64,000 nt of DNA from Liolophura sinensis (Eukaryota; Mollusca; Polyplacophora; Chitonida; Chitonidae): NCBI RefSeq assembly GCF_032854445.1, contig NC_088301.1, forward strand, positions 46,559,116 to 46,623,115, given 5' to 3'. Below are positions 38,004 through 51,819 of this stretch, in pieces (within the stretch, counting starts at the first letter, position 1; each line of letters starts with the position of its first letter). Under the pieces are notes generated by a model. That model was not told where the DNA came from. It saw only the letters and a list, made by a program, of their open reading frames with translations, and searched no databases. The position numbers were made by a program, and so were the translations under genes.

Positions 38004-38216
38004 CAGTAAATGAAACGTTGCGGATGTAATGTAACAGATCCTCGCCAGCCATACTCGTCATGTGGTTTACGCAGGTCTGAAGAGATTTCTCCCGTTTGCA
38101 CTTAGCAGAGAGCATTGCATCCATGGCATGTGCCAGGGCATAAACGGAATCGATCACAAACTGGACCAGCCCTTCTTGTTCATAGACGATGTTACGACCT
38201 GCAAACGTCTCTAAAC
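38004..38216 (-). CDS. GRM: mGluR gene B, exon 4: ligand-binding domain; Lys replaced by Leu
   Basis: 213-bp exon (phase 1 to phase 1), residues about 210-280. It opens LETFAGRNIVYEQEGLVQFV and continues IDSVYALAHAMDAMLSAKC. In vertebrate mGluRs the block is (E/D)(S/G)K(x)xFV(x)xAVYAMAHAL, and the lysine (K409 in mGluR1, K377 in mGluR2) contacts the distal carboxylate of glutamate. Here that codon (38167-38169) is CTG, leucine. The rest of the helix is well conserved, so the alignment is secure. A predicted N-glycosylation site (NVS) is near the end. Donor ACTG|GTACGA. Confidence 0.93.
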
Positions 38217-38407
38217 CTACAAAATAGAACAGCTTAAAGAAATGCATTTATTTACGCCTTTCGTAATCCTAGAATTTTATTTGGTTGAAATACTGCTCAT
38301 ACGTATGTCATATTCGTTTGCATTTGGAAAATAGGGATACTGCTAATCTGTTTGTTTAACAAGTTGTTTACTAATTCGATTTGGAATGATTTCACCTCAG
38401 TCCTTAC

Positions 38408-38533
38408 CTGTACAATGATCTACTTTGGGTTTGTTTTCAAATGTGCAATTAAAGGTCACCTCCCAGTATTCTTTGAACCAAGGATTCCTTCTGTTTTGAA
38501 TAGGATTTAGTTGCAGGAAGTAATTGTCGAATC
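38408..38533 (-). CDS. GRM: mGluR gene B, exon 3: ligand-binding domain
   Basis: 126-bp exon (phase 1 to phase 1), residues about 168-209. After CCTTTTTTAG the frame reads FDNYFLQLNP, then NRRNPWFKEYWEVTFNCTF and HCTG. It matches the mGluR segment FD-x-YF ... NxRNxWFxEFWExxFxC, including the cysteine that pairs within lobe 2 and the RNPWF(K/A)E(Y/F)WE signature. The NCT sequon is a possible glycosylation site. Donor TACAG|GTAAGG is near consensus. Confidence 0.93.
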
Positions 38534-39165
38534 CTAAAAAAGGAAATAAGTCATTGCACATATCAACATTGTCCAAAAACATGAGATTTCATACCTCTTT
38601 GGTACATACATTAGAAACTCTGAATTCTGTGGATATATGTATGTCTGAAAATTTGAGATTCTCTTCTCTTGGTGTGTATTTTGGAATCACAGCGGCTTTA
38701 TGATGTGTGAATGTGTGTGAGAAACTCTGAGGCTCCATCTTTTGTATATGTGCCTAACTTCGATATATGAATGTCAGTTTTGACGCCTAGATTTGAGAAA
38801 CTGTGAGGCTCTATGTTCTATGTATAGAATTAATATGTCAGTTTTGTTGAACCATCTTGCACTTATAAGTTATAAATGTTTTCCTGTAAGGCTTGAACAT
38901 AAAAGATAAATTAAATATGAACTGCGGTCAAATAAATATCGTTTCTGTCATAGGATCCTAAATAACAGAAACCCTTTCTGTAAACAATATGTTGCGTGCT
39001 CGAATCGACATCCAGTCAGGCGGCATGTTGGGTATTGGATGACATGATGTAGTGGTTTCCCCTAAGTTCTGTCTGATTTCACCCATCAATAAAGATAACC
39101 GCCTTTATATATTGGACAAATCAGTGAATAAATAAAATAAACGAATAATCTGTAGTTTCACCTAC
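38534..39165 (-). other. Intron 2 of gene B
   Basis: 632-bp phase-1 intron. Includes diverged repeated phrases around 38630-38830 (GAGATT/GAGAAACTCTGAGGCTC(C/T)AT) about 110 bp apart. No exon seen. Confidence 0.75.
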
Positions 39166-39453
39166 CAGGTACAACTACCCTTTTCGGTAGGAGAGTCACA
39201 GCTCCCTCTGCTGCTTGTTCCTGCTTGTGGACAGGATGAATCTTTTTGCCCCAGCTGTCACTGGCCAGGAAGGCAAAATCTTGACTACGATTACTTTTAA
39301 GAAATGCTTGGAGTAATCCCCGACTGTTGTCCTCGTTCACAAACATGACGACAGCCCGAGCTTTATCCACTTCAAACATCTCCTTGATCAGCTTGTCAAA
39401 GGTGTCCTCTGTCACAGATAGTGGTATCTCAAAGGAATGGGCCACACAAACAC
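39166..39453 (-). CDS. GRM: mGluR gene B, exon 2: ligand-binding domain lobe 2
   Basis: 288-bp exon (phase 1 to phase 1), residues about 72-167. After TTTTCCATTTCCAG the frame starts VCVAHSFEIPL and includes ARAVVMFVNEDNSRGLLQAF, FAFLASDSWGKKI and EGAVTLLPKRVVVPG. These match mGluR lobe 2: the xARAVVxFxxE strand, the SDxWG motif whose Asp (D318 in mGluR1, D295 in mGluR2) binds the ligand amino group, and AEGAVTxLPKR. The aspartate is retained. One N-glycosylation sequon (NRS). Donor CCTG|GTAGGT. Confidence 0.94.
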
Positions 39454-42400
39454 CTGGAAATGGAAAACATATAAGCCGTTAAATATTGTTAGATAGCCTT
39501 TTTTCTCCTCATTTTACCATCGATAAGTTTATGAACGTCGTTAATTCTAAGAATTGCTATAAAATTATATAAACCAATGTTTAATGCTTCACCGTAGACC
39601 ATACTTCTGTTTATTCACGCCCACCACGTATTAGATAATGTACAACATGCTTCTATTTGAATAAAGAGAGGTACATGCATCAGGTGTAACAGTCAAATCT
39701 CACATACCGATACTGGCAATTCTGTTGACATAACCTTAGTTTAATATGTCAGCCGCCAAATACTGCATAGCACAGACAGTGATAACTTAAAATTCCAGTA
39801 TATTGTGCCTACCTTCTGCTTTATTAATATTTGAAAAAGATTTACTTTAACAGCCGTGCTGTGTACGAGAATTTGTCTTCATTGTCCAGCTAGGTTGTGT
39901 TGACACATGTTTCAAAAGATTTCACCATTTCTATTTAAGTCCAAAGATGACAACATGAAAACTACGGTTAACATCTTGCCCATTAATATAAATAGAACTT
40001 AGCTTTCATGCATTTGAAAGCACCTGTATTAACTGCCCTCTACTAACCAGGTAACACGATATATCAATTTTGGCGGAAAGCAACGAAACAATTTTGTACT
40101 GAGCGAATTACTCTCAACAATGCATTTAATATTAACATGGATTTTCAATCTTCTGGGAGCAGTTAACCATTCAGATTGAGTTTTTCCTTGATAACCCCAA
40201 TTAGTGCTGCCGGCGTAAACATGATAGAGCCCTCCCGTGGAATCGTTAATTATCCGGTTGTCGGTCGGTTAGAATCGAAGCTGACGATAAATTCAATACT
40301 GTATGTCAAACTAACACCCGAATGCTAATGAGGTGCCCCTTGACTTGTGACGGCCGGATCCCCCCAGACAAAGCACAAAGATTAATTGTCGGTTTCCGCA
40401 GGAAGAAATTTGCCCCACGAAGCCTTTTAAACCCAACGCAAAAAAATTACACGTTTAAAGTAAAGAATTGTTTATTGGTCTCGAAGATATACAATCCTAT
40501 GCAGCAGGCTTCATTGACAATTGAACAAACTTTCTCTCAGGAAATGAATGACTTCTGTGAACGTCCATCATTTTTCTGTCAACGTTTCTTCTGTTTGAGC
40601 TACTATGCGCTGCTATTCTACCACGACAATTGTAGATTTTATCATCAGTGTAGTTTACGACCCTTCTACCTGCTAATTTATCAATTTAATGACACAGACA
40701 ACCACATATTGGTGTGGTGATAACTATATCGTCAATAACAATCTATGAGATGACCGCAAATATCTGTTGGGAAAATAAACGTTCGAAATGGTAATATCCG
40801 TCGAGACCAACCATCAGTGGGTAGTATGCGCATTCAAATTCCATTCTAGACATCTTCAGTTTGTGTTTCGAATTCCGCAGTAGCGTAATAATAGTTATCA
40901 AAGAGGCCACGAGTCGACTCCAACCGTCGAGAAGGCTTCTAATGAAGATCGGATCAATACCTTCTAGACGCAGAGCTTGTTGCCATCCGAAATCTTTGTC
41001 GTGTCTCTGAGCGATGACACTAGAGAGGCTTTCATTATTCGAACTTTTGTATAAAAACTCATCAAACTAAAAAGGAAAAAACGGCTGTCATGTTGTGATA
41101 ATCCGAAATGAATATTGATAGTGTGGGCATGTGTCGTATCTAACCGGGCCAGTTTTGTCTTCTCTAATTTTAGCAGCGGTAACCGCATGCTTCGGCATCT
41201 TCACCGGTTTTCTGACGTTCAATCACAAGATAGACTCCCCTGGGCACAAAGCTCGGGGGACAGATCTGATTTGCAGAACTCATCCTTGATTATAGCAGAC
41301 AAACGAGAATCTCGTGGAAAGTGAGCCGTAAAGACTGCATTCAAACCAATTACGGCGAGATGACTTGTCGAGAGGGTGTTCCCGAGATTTCTCAACACCC
41401 ACCTCGAGGTAGCTCACGCTTGTCTTCAAGAAATTTTTGACCTTCTGTTATTCCACGTATTCGCTTGCTGACCGAGTATTACACTAGGCACAAAGTGAGT
41501 TTCCCATGCATAATGGTTTTAGTTAGAAAGGCTTATGGTTTTCTCTGTTTCTTTGAGCAACCATTTTGTAAATTGTTTTACTCCTCTGTCGCTGAAAATA
41601 GGGCTTCAACTTATTACAGCTTCTTCTAAGACTCGCATAATTTTTTATGCTGCAGTATTCTTTTATACTTTTGCACTATTTCACTTCCGGTTTGTGCTGA
41701 TAAGGTTGACGTAGATGAAACAGTATTGGCTATTCATTTCGTGTTCTGTTCGCTTCCAGTAAAGTCAGTGGTTTCCTGTGAGCTTTAAATGCGACAACAT
41801 TAACATTAAACAGGTAGCTGTCCGGAGTGAGAATCCATGCATAAGCACAAAATTGGAAATAGTTACTTGTTCCTTTTTCCCAAAATAAATGGGTGTACTC
41901 CTTCTGTCACTTATCTGTATATTATTTCATTTCGTCATAAAGTATCATGTTTAGAATGAATGAAAGTGCCATATTAACTTGTGCTCAAATAGTTGTATTT
42001 TGTGATATCTTTCACAAGGACTGAATTTAACTGACAGTTTAGATCGCGCTGGAATATTTACACAACGTGTGACGATCAAGATACTGTTTTATTTCTGCAT
42101 GTATTCTGGTATTATGTTTGTATATATAGATAGCCAGTGTAATTATATTCGAAATATTTCAATATATTGTTTTAATTTTAACCATATTGTGTTGTAACAG
42201 TTTTGTTTGATCAGCAGTTGAAATCTGTTTCATTGTTTGAGCTTACATTTGACAGCTTTTCCAGTGATAACTCACTGGATTGTAACACTTTAAGATACTA
42301 TTAATTGTTATAACATCTGATACCTTTGTGGTAGCCTTCGTGGCAAAACGAACTCTTACCCACTTTCGTCATTTTGATATCATTCAGATGATTAGTGGAT

Positions 42401-43291
42401 ACTCTGTGTAGGGTGATGAATTTTAATAACCAAACCTTGTTACACTGTAAGCAAGTTACTGTATATAATGTCATAGTTCTGTTATAAATACCAAGGATTC
42501 TAAAGATTAGGCCGCCTTGACTTGCATCTTGACTATGTTTCCAGCTTTTTAAACACGTTGTAATATTCATGTTAAGAAACAAAATTCACAAGGTATTTGT
42601 AGATTATGTAGTTTCAAGTCCTAGTGTTACCTAGTATATACCAGATCAAGTTTAGATAGTCATTGTCCTCACAGAGAATAGGCCTACCGTTCACTCAGGC
42701 TTGTGTAATTGGACAAATGTGCCTCACTTGTACGTGTGCCCTCTCAGACAGCGAGACTCTGTGGAAGAGTCCGAAGGCTGAAGCTTGATTTCTTATTTGA
42801 CCTCTTCAAGCGTTCGTTTAACCACTCGCGCGTCACTGACATCGGTAAGCCATTCGAACATGTGCGAGACAAATCACTCTTGCCACTAACTTCTAAGACG
42901 GAAATGACAACAGAGAATTTATTGGTTGTTGAATCGGGCTTTTACAACGAACGCTGACTAAACGCCAACGTATCTACTTCCAAGAACAACTGTAATACAG
43001 TGATCACTCTCAAAACAATACATTGATATTGCGCAGAATGACTTATTTAGGTTGACGTTAAAGAAACACTAAGCATCAACTTCCTAAATTTTACCCCCTC
43101 ATTGTGTTTTCCCATTCTAGAATAGTTATTGTTTGTCTTCAAGTTAAACCGAGATCAATTTACTGTTTAGACTCATGAAGGGGCTCAAAAAGTTGCATTC
43201 CCTGCCCTCAGATACGCCGTGTTTCATTGTCCTATACATTTGCTTAATGTACTGGGTGTGCATGACCTAGCATGGCTACCTTGATCATGGT

Positions 43292-43328
43292 TCTTATCTG
43301 TGATAATTGGGCTGAACCTCAGATAAGA
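43292..43328. promoter_or_regulatory. Inverted pair of GATA-factor sites
   Basis: TCTTATCTG and CAGATAAGA form perfect 9-bp arms around a 19-bp spacer. Each contains a full WGATAR (AGATAAG) site in opposite orientation. Located inside the largest gene B intron. Enhancer function is inference. Confidence 0.35.
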
Positions 43329-45340
43329 TGGACAAACATTGCAAATGTCCTCTCACGTACATCTGCTTGACAGTTGATATGGGACCAACTATACATCACA
43401 TCAACGCAAAACAGACCGATGCAGCAATCTTTTAACAAATGTAAGTCACTACATTTGCATTCTGTCATTCATTTATATATAATGGATGGATTAACATCAT
43501 ACGTGTGACTCTTTACAGAGGAAGATATGCTGCTGGGGAACGCTGAAGACACTGAATTGGCATCTAAGAATAGTATTGGAAAGTAGTCTTTGAAGTGAAA
43601 TGAAGTAGTTTGGTAGGGGATATTATCATATATATCACTCTTCACAACAGTGTGATTTGTTAATTGAACATATGCAGTCACATACAAAACATTATTCACC
43701 ATTATTTAGAAAATGTCTGAATGAATGATTGGAGAATATGTACCCAATTAGAAATGCTCTGAATTAACTATTAATCACTCATTCATGATGAATTAAGTCT
43801 TAAACTAATTCCAAGCGTTTTAGTTTGGTCTTCAGTTTAAGACATCACGTCATATACATAAGCTAACAAGCTGTGAGGAGTATACATAAGCCCCTACTCA
43901 CATTGGTCTCCGTTTTTGTGAATAAAGAAACCATTACTCTGTTTGTATTCATGGCATAATTCCTCTCACAAATTAAAGAAATTGCTATTCTAGCCGCGAT
44001 AACTTTTCTTCAAGAAGCTGTTCTTATCATGATATTATGTGGGAATAGGCACATAATTATTGTCAGACATTTAGCGAAATGCAAGATAATTCCTACGATA
44101 AGGTGTACAGATCGCTTTGTAGTTTTTATTTGCTGATTCTCAATTAGCCCCTGCCCAAAGAAGTGCTTTCCCTATACCAACCAACATGTAAATAAAGGAA
44201 TGTTTCCCATTGCATCAAATTCCTTGTAAAATGCAGACAGCTATAGCTATATGCAAACAGAGGGCTTTGTTTGCACACTACATATAGAATAACTGCATAC
44301 ATAACTGGCACTCGTGTATGTGCTCAATTCTGGTGTTCATATTTGACAAACTACACAAGAAGACGCTTTATGCTTTGTCTCAGGTTCTTTGTTAAAGGCA
44401 TTGCTTCAATAAATGACGCCGTATTTCGTGGGACTTCTTTGAAAAGTTCCTCTTTTTACACTATCGTAAATCTAGAACAGCTAATGGGCGCGACTTGAAT
44501 CAATATGCAATATTGTATGGGTTCTTTCTCAACATTGGCAAGGGATACATACTGTAAACAAGTTGTCCATCTTTGACAAATCAAATTGTCGTACCTAGGA
44601 CAATGAGCTAGGAATATGTATACATATCGACAAATAGATGGTCTAATGTATTTCTGTTCTGAACTCTTCTTTCGCTTCAATCAAGAGAAAAATGATGGAT
44701 GCATATAGTTTCAGTATATTCAAAAGCACTGGAAGAAAGAATACATTTTTTGCAACGAGATTGGTTGTACAAAAACAGGTTCTGCCTTCACAAAACTTAA
44801 ATTCAAAAGTGTATTCCATTTTGCACACAAGACACGTTGCCTACGTTGATAAAATTCATTAAAACTTAATAACGTTAAAATGCTAGTGGTATTAACAAAT
44901 GCGACTTTTTAAAATGTTAAAAAAACACTTTTTTACCATTTTGCCTTTAACGTTGTTTAGTGAGTTGCGACGAGAAGGAACGAGGTTACAATTTATAGAA
45001 CCGTATGAATATGTTCATTTTCTTTTTACCGCAGCTTCCTTAAGAACAATTTGATGTAATGAGCATTTAGTCCTAAAAAAGGAAACGTGTAATTACGATC
45101 TCCACTGTAATGGGTGAAAGACGCAAAGATCCATAAACAGACCCGACAGCTATTCAAAATTACTTTTGGCAATTTAGACTGTGAATTGAGATTTGGTTAC
45201 ACGACTAGCTGTGGACACAATTTCCTGGATTAAAGAAAAACTAATGACATCTCTGAGCGCTTTAGGACCCATTCTGCGAAAAAAATTACCATCCAAGAAA
45301 TGAGTTCGTCTTTATATATTTCTTACGAATCACATATAAG

Positions 45341-45472
45341 CCTGAGCCGGTTTCATAAAGCTTACTTATCGTTAAGTTGCCCTTAGCTAAGTACACTATA
45401 TCTCTACAACATACGTTGACAGGGCAGTTAAGGGTTTGCTTAGCTAATTGAGCTTCATAAAATCAGCCTCAT
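45341..45472. mobile_element. Small MITE-like element with terminal inverted repeats
   Basis: The left end GAGCCGGTTTCATAAAGCT matches the reverse complement of the right end (GAGGCTGATTTTATGAAGCT) with a few differences. Inside, CTTAGCTAAG-type and TTAAG(T/G)G-type words are also inverted relative to each other. About 130 bp, non-coding. Such palindromic elements with CATAAAGC ends are frequent in marine invertebrate genomes. The target duplication is not clear. Confidence 0.6.
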
Positions 45473-45550
45473 ATCTATTGAAAATTTATAATGCATCTAA
45501 AAATTGCCTTTAATAGTATGTTATTAACTTATATATTACACATGCAGCCC

Positions 45551-45842
45551 AGCAAGTCCTGCAAAAAGGATGAAGCCAGCAGGGGTCTTTGTTCTTGCCA
45601 ACAAAGAGAGTAACAAGAAAAGTGAGGCCAATTTCACTAAATCAGTCTAGCAAGTCCTGCAACAAGGATGAAACCAGCAGGGATCTTTGTTTTTGCCAGC
45701 AAAGAGAGTAACAAGAAAAGAGAGGCCAGTTTCACTAAACCAGTCCAGCAAGTCCTGCAACAAGGATGAAGCCAGCATGGATCTTTGTTATTGCCTGCAA
45801 AGTGAGTAACAAGAAAAGTGAGGCCAATTTCACTAAACCATT
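45551..45842. repeat. 98-bp tandem repeat, 3 copies
   Basis: Copies start at 45551, 45649 and 45747 with AGCAAGTCCTGCAA(A/C)AAGGATG and each contains GATCTTTGTT(C/T/A)TTGCC and AGTAACAAGAAAAG(T/A)GAGGCC. Exact 98-bp spacing and few differences show a recent expansion. A - strand ORF (45637-45915) across it is a by-product. Confidence 0.92.
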
Positions 45843-47759
45843 TCTGGTTTAAGCTAAAATTTAACACCTCTCGATAATACTTTGTTTTTTGTGGTGAAAG
45901 TTGAAATGTGGACATATTTTTCTAAAGATTGAGGAGGTATATTTTGATTTCTAAAGCTCAGAAATAAGCTTAAAGATGGTATTTCAAATTTGGCCTGAAA
46001 TGGTTTTGTTGAATTGGCCAAGATGTCTTTATGTCTTTAGCATTATTAGGTCGCATGAAATACATACAGATTCTTACACAGCGTATGAAACTTAGGCGAG
46101 TATATTGCCATTTTCTCAGAGATGATCACCTTGCACCAGCTTGTGTAGCCAAAGTTTTGACGGTCAGAAAATATACAACAAAACGCTTGAGGTCTGTAAA
46201 CCACTCGAAGGGATTCGGCGTATTTTGACCAAGAATAGGATCGTGCGAAAATAGTGCAACAAGATATGCGCAAATGCCATTATCTGAAGTCAGTACAGGC
46301 CAACAAAAATAACTCCTTTTACCTTTACGCTATATTAAGCTTATTTCTCCTTTTTTTTTTGTTTTGCTGAGACAGTATATATGCTTTAAAAGGGGTGTAT
46401 TGAGTCCACTGCTATAAATGGTGGCTTACAAGTAAGACATCATTTAAAAGCTGTGGTTTTGTCTCTTGGCAGACAGCATTTTATGATTTAACTTTTGTGT
46501 TTTTAACTGACTGTCACTTGTGACTTATAGTGTCATTTGCTCATTTGCATATGGTCAGATAATCAAATGACTGAGGACAAACAGTTTTGAAGACAGGTTT
46601 GCTGTGTTCTTAAGCTCTTTTCCCCGGAAAGCAATTGTAAAACTATGTACCTTATTTTAATTCTTGACACAACTCCTCATACAGAGCTAGCCTTGGTATT
46701 CGTCCTTTGCAAAGTTACTAACAAACGCTCAAAATGGTCAGAATCTTGTAGAATTCTTTATCAACAGGATTCTGCAAGTACAGACTTTCCAATATCCCAC
46801 TAACAAAATTTGTACGAAGACAGTTAAGGTGGTTTAAAAACACATGTGTATTCAGCCAACTGGGTCCAAACTGAATTAATCTGTCAAATACAAGTCGTTC
46901 AAAAGCATAATCAGTCTGGGTGTACCTAAAATTTAGAAAAATACCCTTTCTCGATTTTCTTAGAACTAAGAAACTTCATTACAGCGGAACTGCTGCAAAA
47001 TAGTATATCCGCTACATTAGGTGGCCGAGAAGAATTTCTGTCAAGGACTCTACGTTAACAGCGCTGTTTTTGTTTCACCTAAACCCAATAAATACTTAAT
47101 GCCCACAGTGAGGCCTTCACGACGGATGGCCGACTGGCGTGATAACACGGATTTCTCCCTGAGTTACGAGAACTTAATTACATGAATAGGTCACAGTGGA
47201 AGAACAGGAGATTTGCCAGAAAAGAAAAAAAGGAAATGTCGAACAGGCAAAAACCTCCTTCTCGTTAGACTTTGAGAAAAAGGTTTCATTGTTCTTGCCA
47301 GCTACGTGAAACAGTTAATAATTTCTCACACTTTTGGAACAGAGAAATTGGATTTTTTCCGCAAAAACGAAAGTATATATTTACTTATACTTGAATTTAC
47401 AGGTAATAAATTTTTGCAGATTCGTGAAGAACTTTTACAGAAAATAAATCTCTGTTTTAGTGGTGTGCCACGGTCATATGTAACTACTTATTTTTCATGA
47501 TGGAATGGAGAGCACGAACATAGTTGTGGGAAAATACATAAGTGATGGAAATAATGGGGTTTATACCCAATACAGCTGTAAGTTTACGACTTCCTGCGCT
47601 CTGCGTTGGGCAGTTAAACAAATACTTTGAGAATTGTGCCACACCTTGGCATAGCAATTCAGGTTTACCAGTACAATGCGTGGAAATATTGCAAACACTC
47701 CAAGGCATAAATCTCCCAATTCAAAGAGATTGTCACTTTTCAGCACTCTCGCTACATTA

Positions 47760-49427
<1,668 letters not shown>

Positions 49428-49692
49428 GGGCCTCCGTGGCTCAGTTGGTTAGGCGCTAGCGCAGCAGCGTAATGGCCCAGGAGTGTCTCACCAATTGCGG
49501 TCGCTGTGAGTTCAAGTCCAGCTCATGCTGGCTTCCTCTCCGGCTGTACGTGGGAGGGTCTGGCAGCAACCTGCGGATGGTCGTGGGTTTCCCCCCGGCT
49601 GTGCCGGTTTCCACCCACCATAATGCTGACCGCCGTCGTATAAGTGAAATATTCTTGAATACGGCGTAAAACACTAATGAAATAAATAAATG
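49428..49692 (+). mobile_element. tRNA-derived SINE, full length
   Basis: Starts GGGCCTCCGTGGCTCAGTTGG, with RNA polymerase III box A TGGCTCAGTTGG (49437-49448) and box B GTTCAAGTCC (49510-49519) at tRNA-like spacing. Then the body (GCAACCTGCGGATGGTCGTGG, CACCATAATGCTGACCGCCG, AAATATTCTTGAATACGGCG) and an (AAATAAAT)-type tail to 49692. This is the most complete copy in the window and defines the family seen in reverse at 16.1, 20.4 and 28.95 kb. Confidence 0.92.
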
Positions 49693-51542
49693 ATATCTAA
49701 GCGATATGAAATATGAAGCAACTCTGTACTCTCGAGATCTTAGTAATTACAGCTAATTTAAATTCTAATGCCTACTCTCTTCCACAGGAAGCAATAGCTA
49801 AGCACTTTTATCACTGATGAATACTTCAAATGTCCAAATAATGCCTCATTCAAAACAATTGATTTAACTTAGGTGAGCTGGACTGACGGAAAATTACTCG
49901 TATTAAATCTGAATACAAAATACTGGTTTCATACAGTTGAGGTACAATAGTTTACCATTTGTGAGAGAGTTCTTGGCCAAAAGTGACCTGTAATAATTAT
50001 ACACAAGTAACTATAAAAGAAAGTGGTCTTGAACTTTTTATGCGACATGAAAAGCTGTTTCTCAGAACGTACGTAGGCCTGGCCTAAAGTTACACGTAGG
50101 TTTAACTCATTGGCGCGGTAATATGTCGTCATGGCAATTAAGATGGGCTTAACGTTACTAGTATTTTGCTAAAGAGCCTCCAGAAAATTCTCCACAAAGG
50201 CTGTATTGCTTGCAAAACCGTGACATTTTTCACAAACAAAGCAGGCAGGCAACGCAGCCTCATTATCCTAAGACGCTGACCTGTCTATTATTAACTCGAC
50301 GCCATTAATAAAGAGGGATACAATACTGCATTCTTGAAAAGCTTAAAGTTCGCACGTTATTCGTTTCAACAAACTGCGACAACCCATATCAGTGACAAGA
50401 TCCCCAGGCACGTGCTATGAATTTCACATGTCTACGGAGACATCCTGGCATAGTGGTTATCATACAGCATAGCTATGAATTTTGGTACCTTCCTCGCTGG
50501 AAACACTGCTAGTTCGCTTATTTATGATTAGTCTCAGGGATCTGTCATCATAAAATAGTCAATAAATCAGATTCATTGTCCAAGGAATACATAATGTTGC
50601 AAAAAAAAAAAAACAGTTTCATAAAACCATGTCACTGAATGGTGTTGGTATCGATTGTTCTATGCAAGATGCGTCTATTGCAAAAACAGCTTCCGGACAA
50701 CACGAAATGAAACAATACTTAATGTTTAAGGAGAAGGCAACCATCCATATCATTTGTTTTGCTTTAAATGTCAGGTACCTCGCGGCTTTCACGCGTTTCT
50801 AGGAAGCAGTCAAAATAAACACGCCTTGCAGCAAGGTTCGATCTCATGACAATTAAAATATAGCGATATAATACTCTGCTGCTTTTACTTGGTTACACTT
50901 TAAAACTGTGTGAATGGGCTTATTTTGGCTGCAGATCCCATTACAATTATAGGGACAAGAGACTTTGCGAAGCCAACTGCTATATGTGATCCAGTACTTT
51001 CACAAAACATTGTTGATTAAAGATATTGCTGCCTTCCATATCTTTGTCTTGGAGTACGCCGTCTGATACAGTCCCCAGAAATTACTGGGTATAGGGACAA
51101 AACAACGTGTCGGGACCCTAAGGTACCCATCAGCCCGTATGACCCCATTATGCAGAAGTCTAGCCAGGGCTATGCTAGGTTCTGGTCGTGTCTTAAACTT
51201 AGGTTGTGGAGACTTCCTTCCTTCTGTCCACAGCACTCTTTGTATTCAGGACTACATATTGTTTGTACTTTTAAATGTCCCACGAAGACAAATTAGCTTC
51301 CATTGGCCAGGGCGACTGCATTCTTGTAAACCTAATTGACATCTTCAGAGCAAGCGGGAAACATATTAGCCGAACATCAGATGGACAGGTTTACTGAATT
51401 GCTACGTGACAAAATCGGTAAATATGTGTCCAGACAGAGAGGGTGTTTTACTTCCTATGCTGTTCTCTTTTATATTATTTATATCCATTTATATTAGTTA
51501 TATCCATTTCTGCTTTTTCATTTCCCCTTTTCTGATATGTAG
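49693..51542. other. No supported feature
   Basis: AT-rich sequence. ORFs at 51000-51236 (-) and 51139-51339 (+) overlap each other on opposite strands and show no domain. The 3' end (about 51455-51540) is strongly pyrimidine-rich and looks like the end of an intron leading into the candidate exon at 51543. Confidence 0.45.
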
Positions 51543-51819
51543 GCAAAAAGTACTGAAGTCTTCAAATACAATTTTAGCCACTGAAGAATCCCGGAATGGT
51601 ACCCAAGGGTCCAACGAAAAATTGCTTGATGTCCAGGAGGTTGAAGACATGGGACTCCTTGAAGTTTGCCGGTTAAAAAGCTCTAACCAGAACTCACATA
51701 TCCCCTCGGTCGGAAAATTGCCATACCTACACAGTGTGTCGTCTTTTGAACCTCAAATGCCAATTGGTTCAGACAAATTGGTAGAACTGATCACAGCAGG
51801 TCAGACTATAATCGATTAG
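51543..51819 (+). CDS. Orphan candidate terminal exon, unknown gene
   Basis: After a long pyrimidine tract and TGATATGTAG at 51542, the frame stays open for 276 nt to TAG. Its first base completes a codon (upstream phase 2). The translation is hydrophilic and protein-like: QKVLKSSNTILATEES, then NEKLLDVQEVEDMGLLEV, and at the end SVGKLPYLHSVSSFEPQMP and VELITAGQTIID. I recognise no domain. It could be the last exon of a + strand gene whose other exons were not found, which would place that gene opposite the 5' region of gene B. Alternatively it is a chance ORF. No homology search was possible. Confidence 0.35.

Noticed and set aside
40322-40720. 132-codon + strand ORF in gene B intron
   Set aside because: Cysteine/phenylalanine-rich low-quality translation, no domain, no splice context.
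41175-41288. Frame VTACFGIFTGFLTFNHK after an AATTTTAGCAG acceptor, faintly like a class C TM1
   Set aside because: No donor before the stop, no flanking receptor motifs, too short; coincidence is likelier.
49428-49520. tRNA gene at the SINE head
   Set aside because: Does not fold as a full tRNA and continues into the SINE body; it is the polymerase III promoter of the element.
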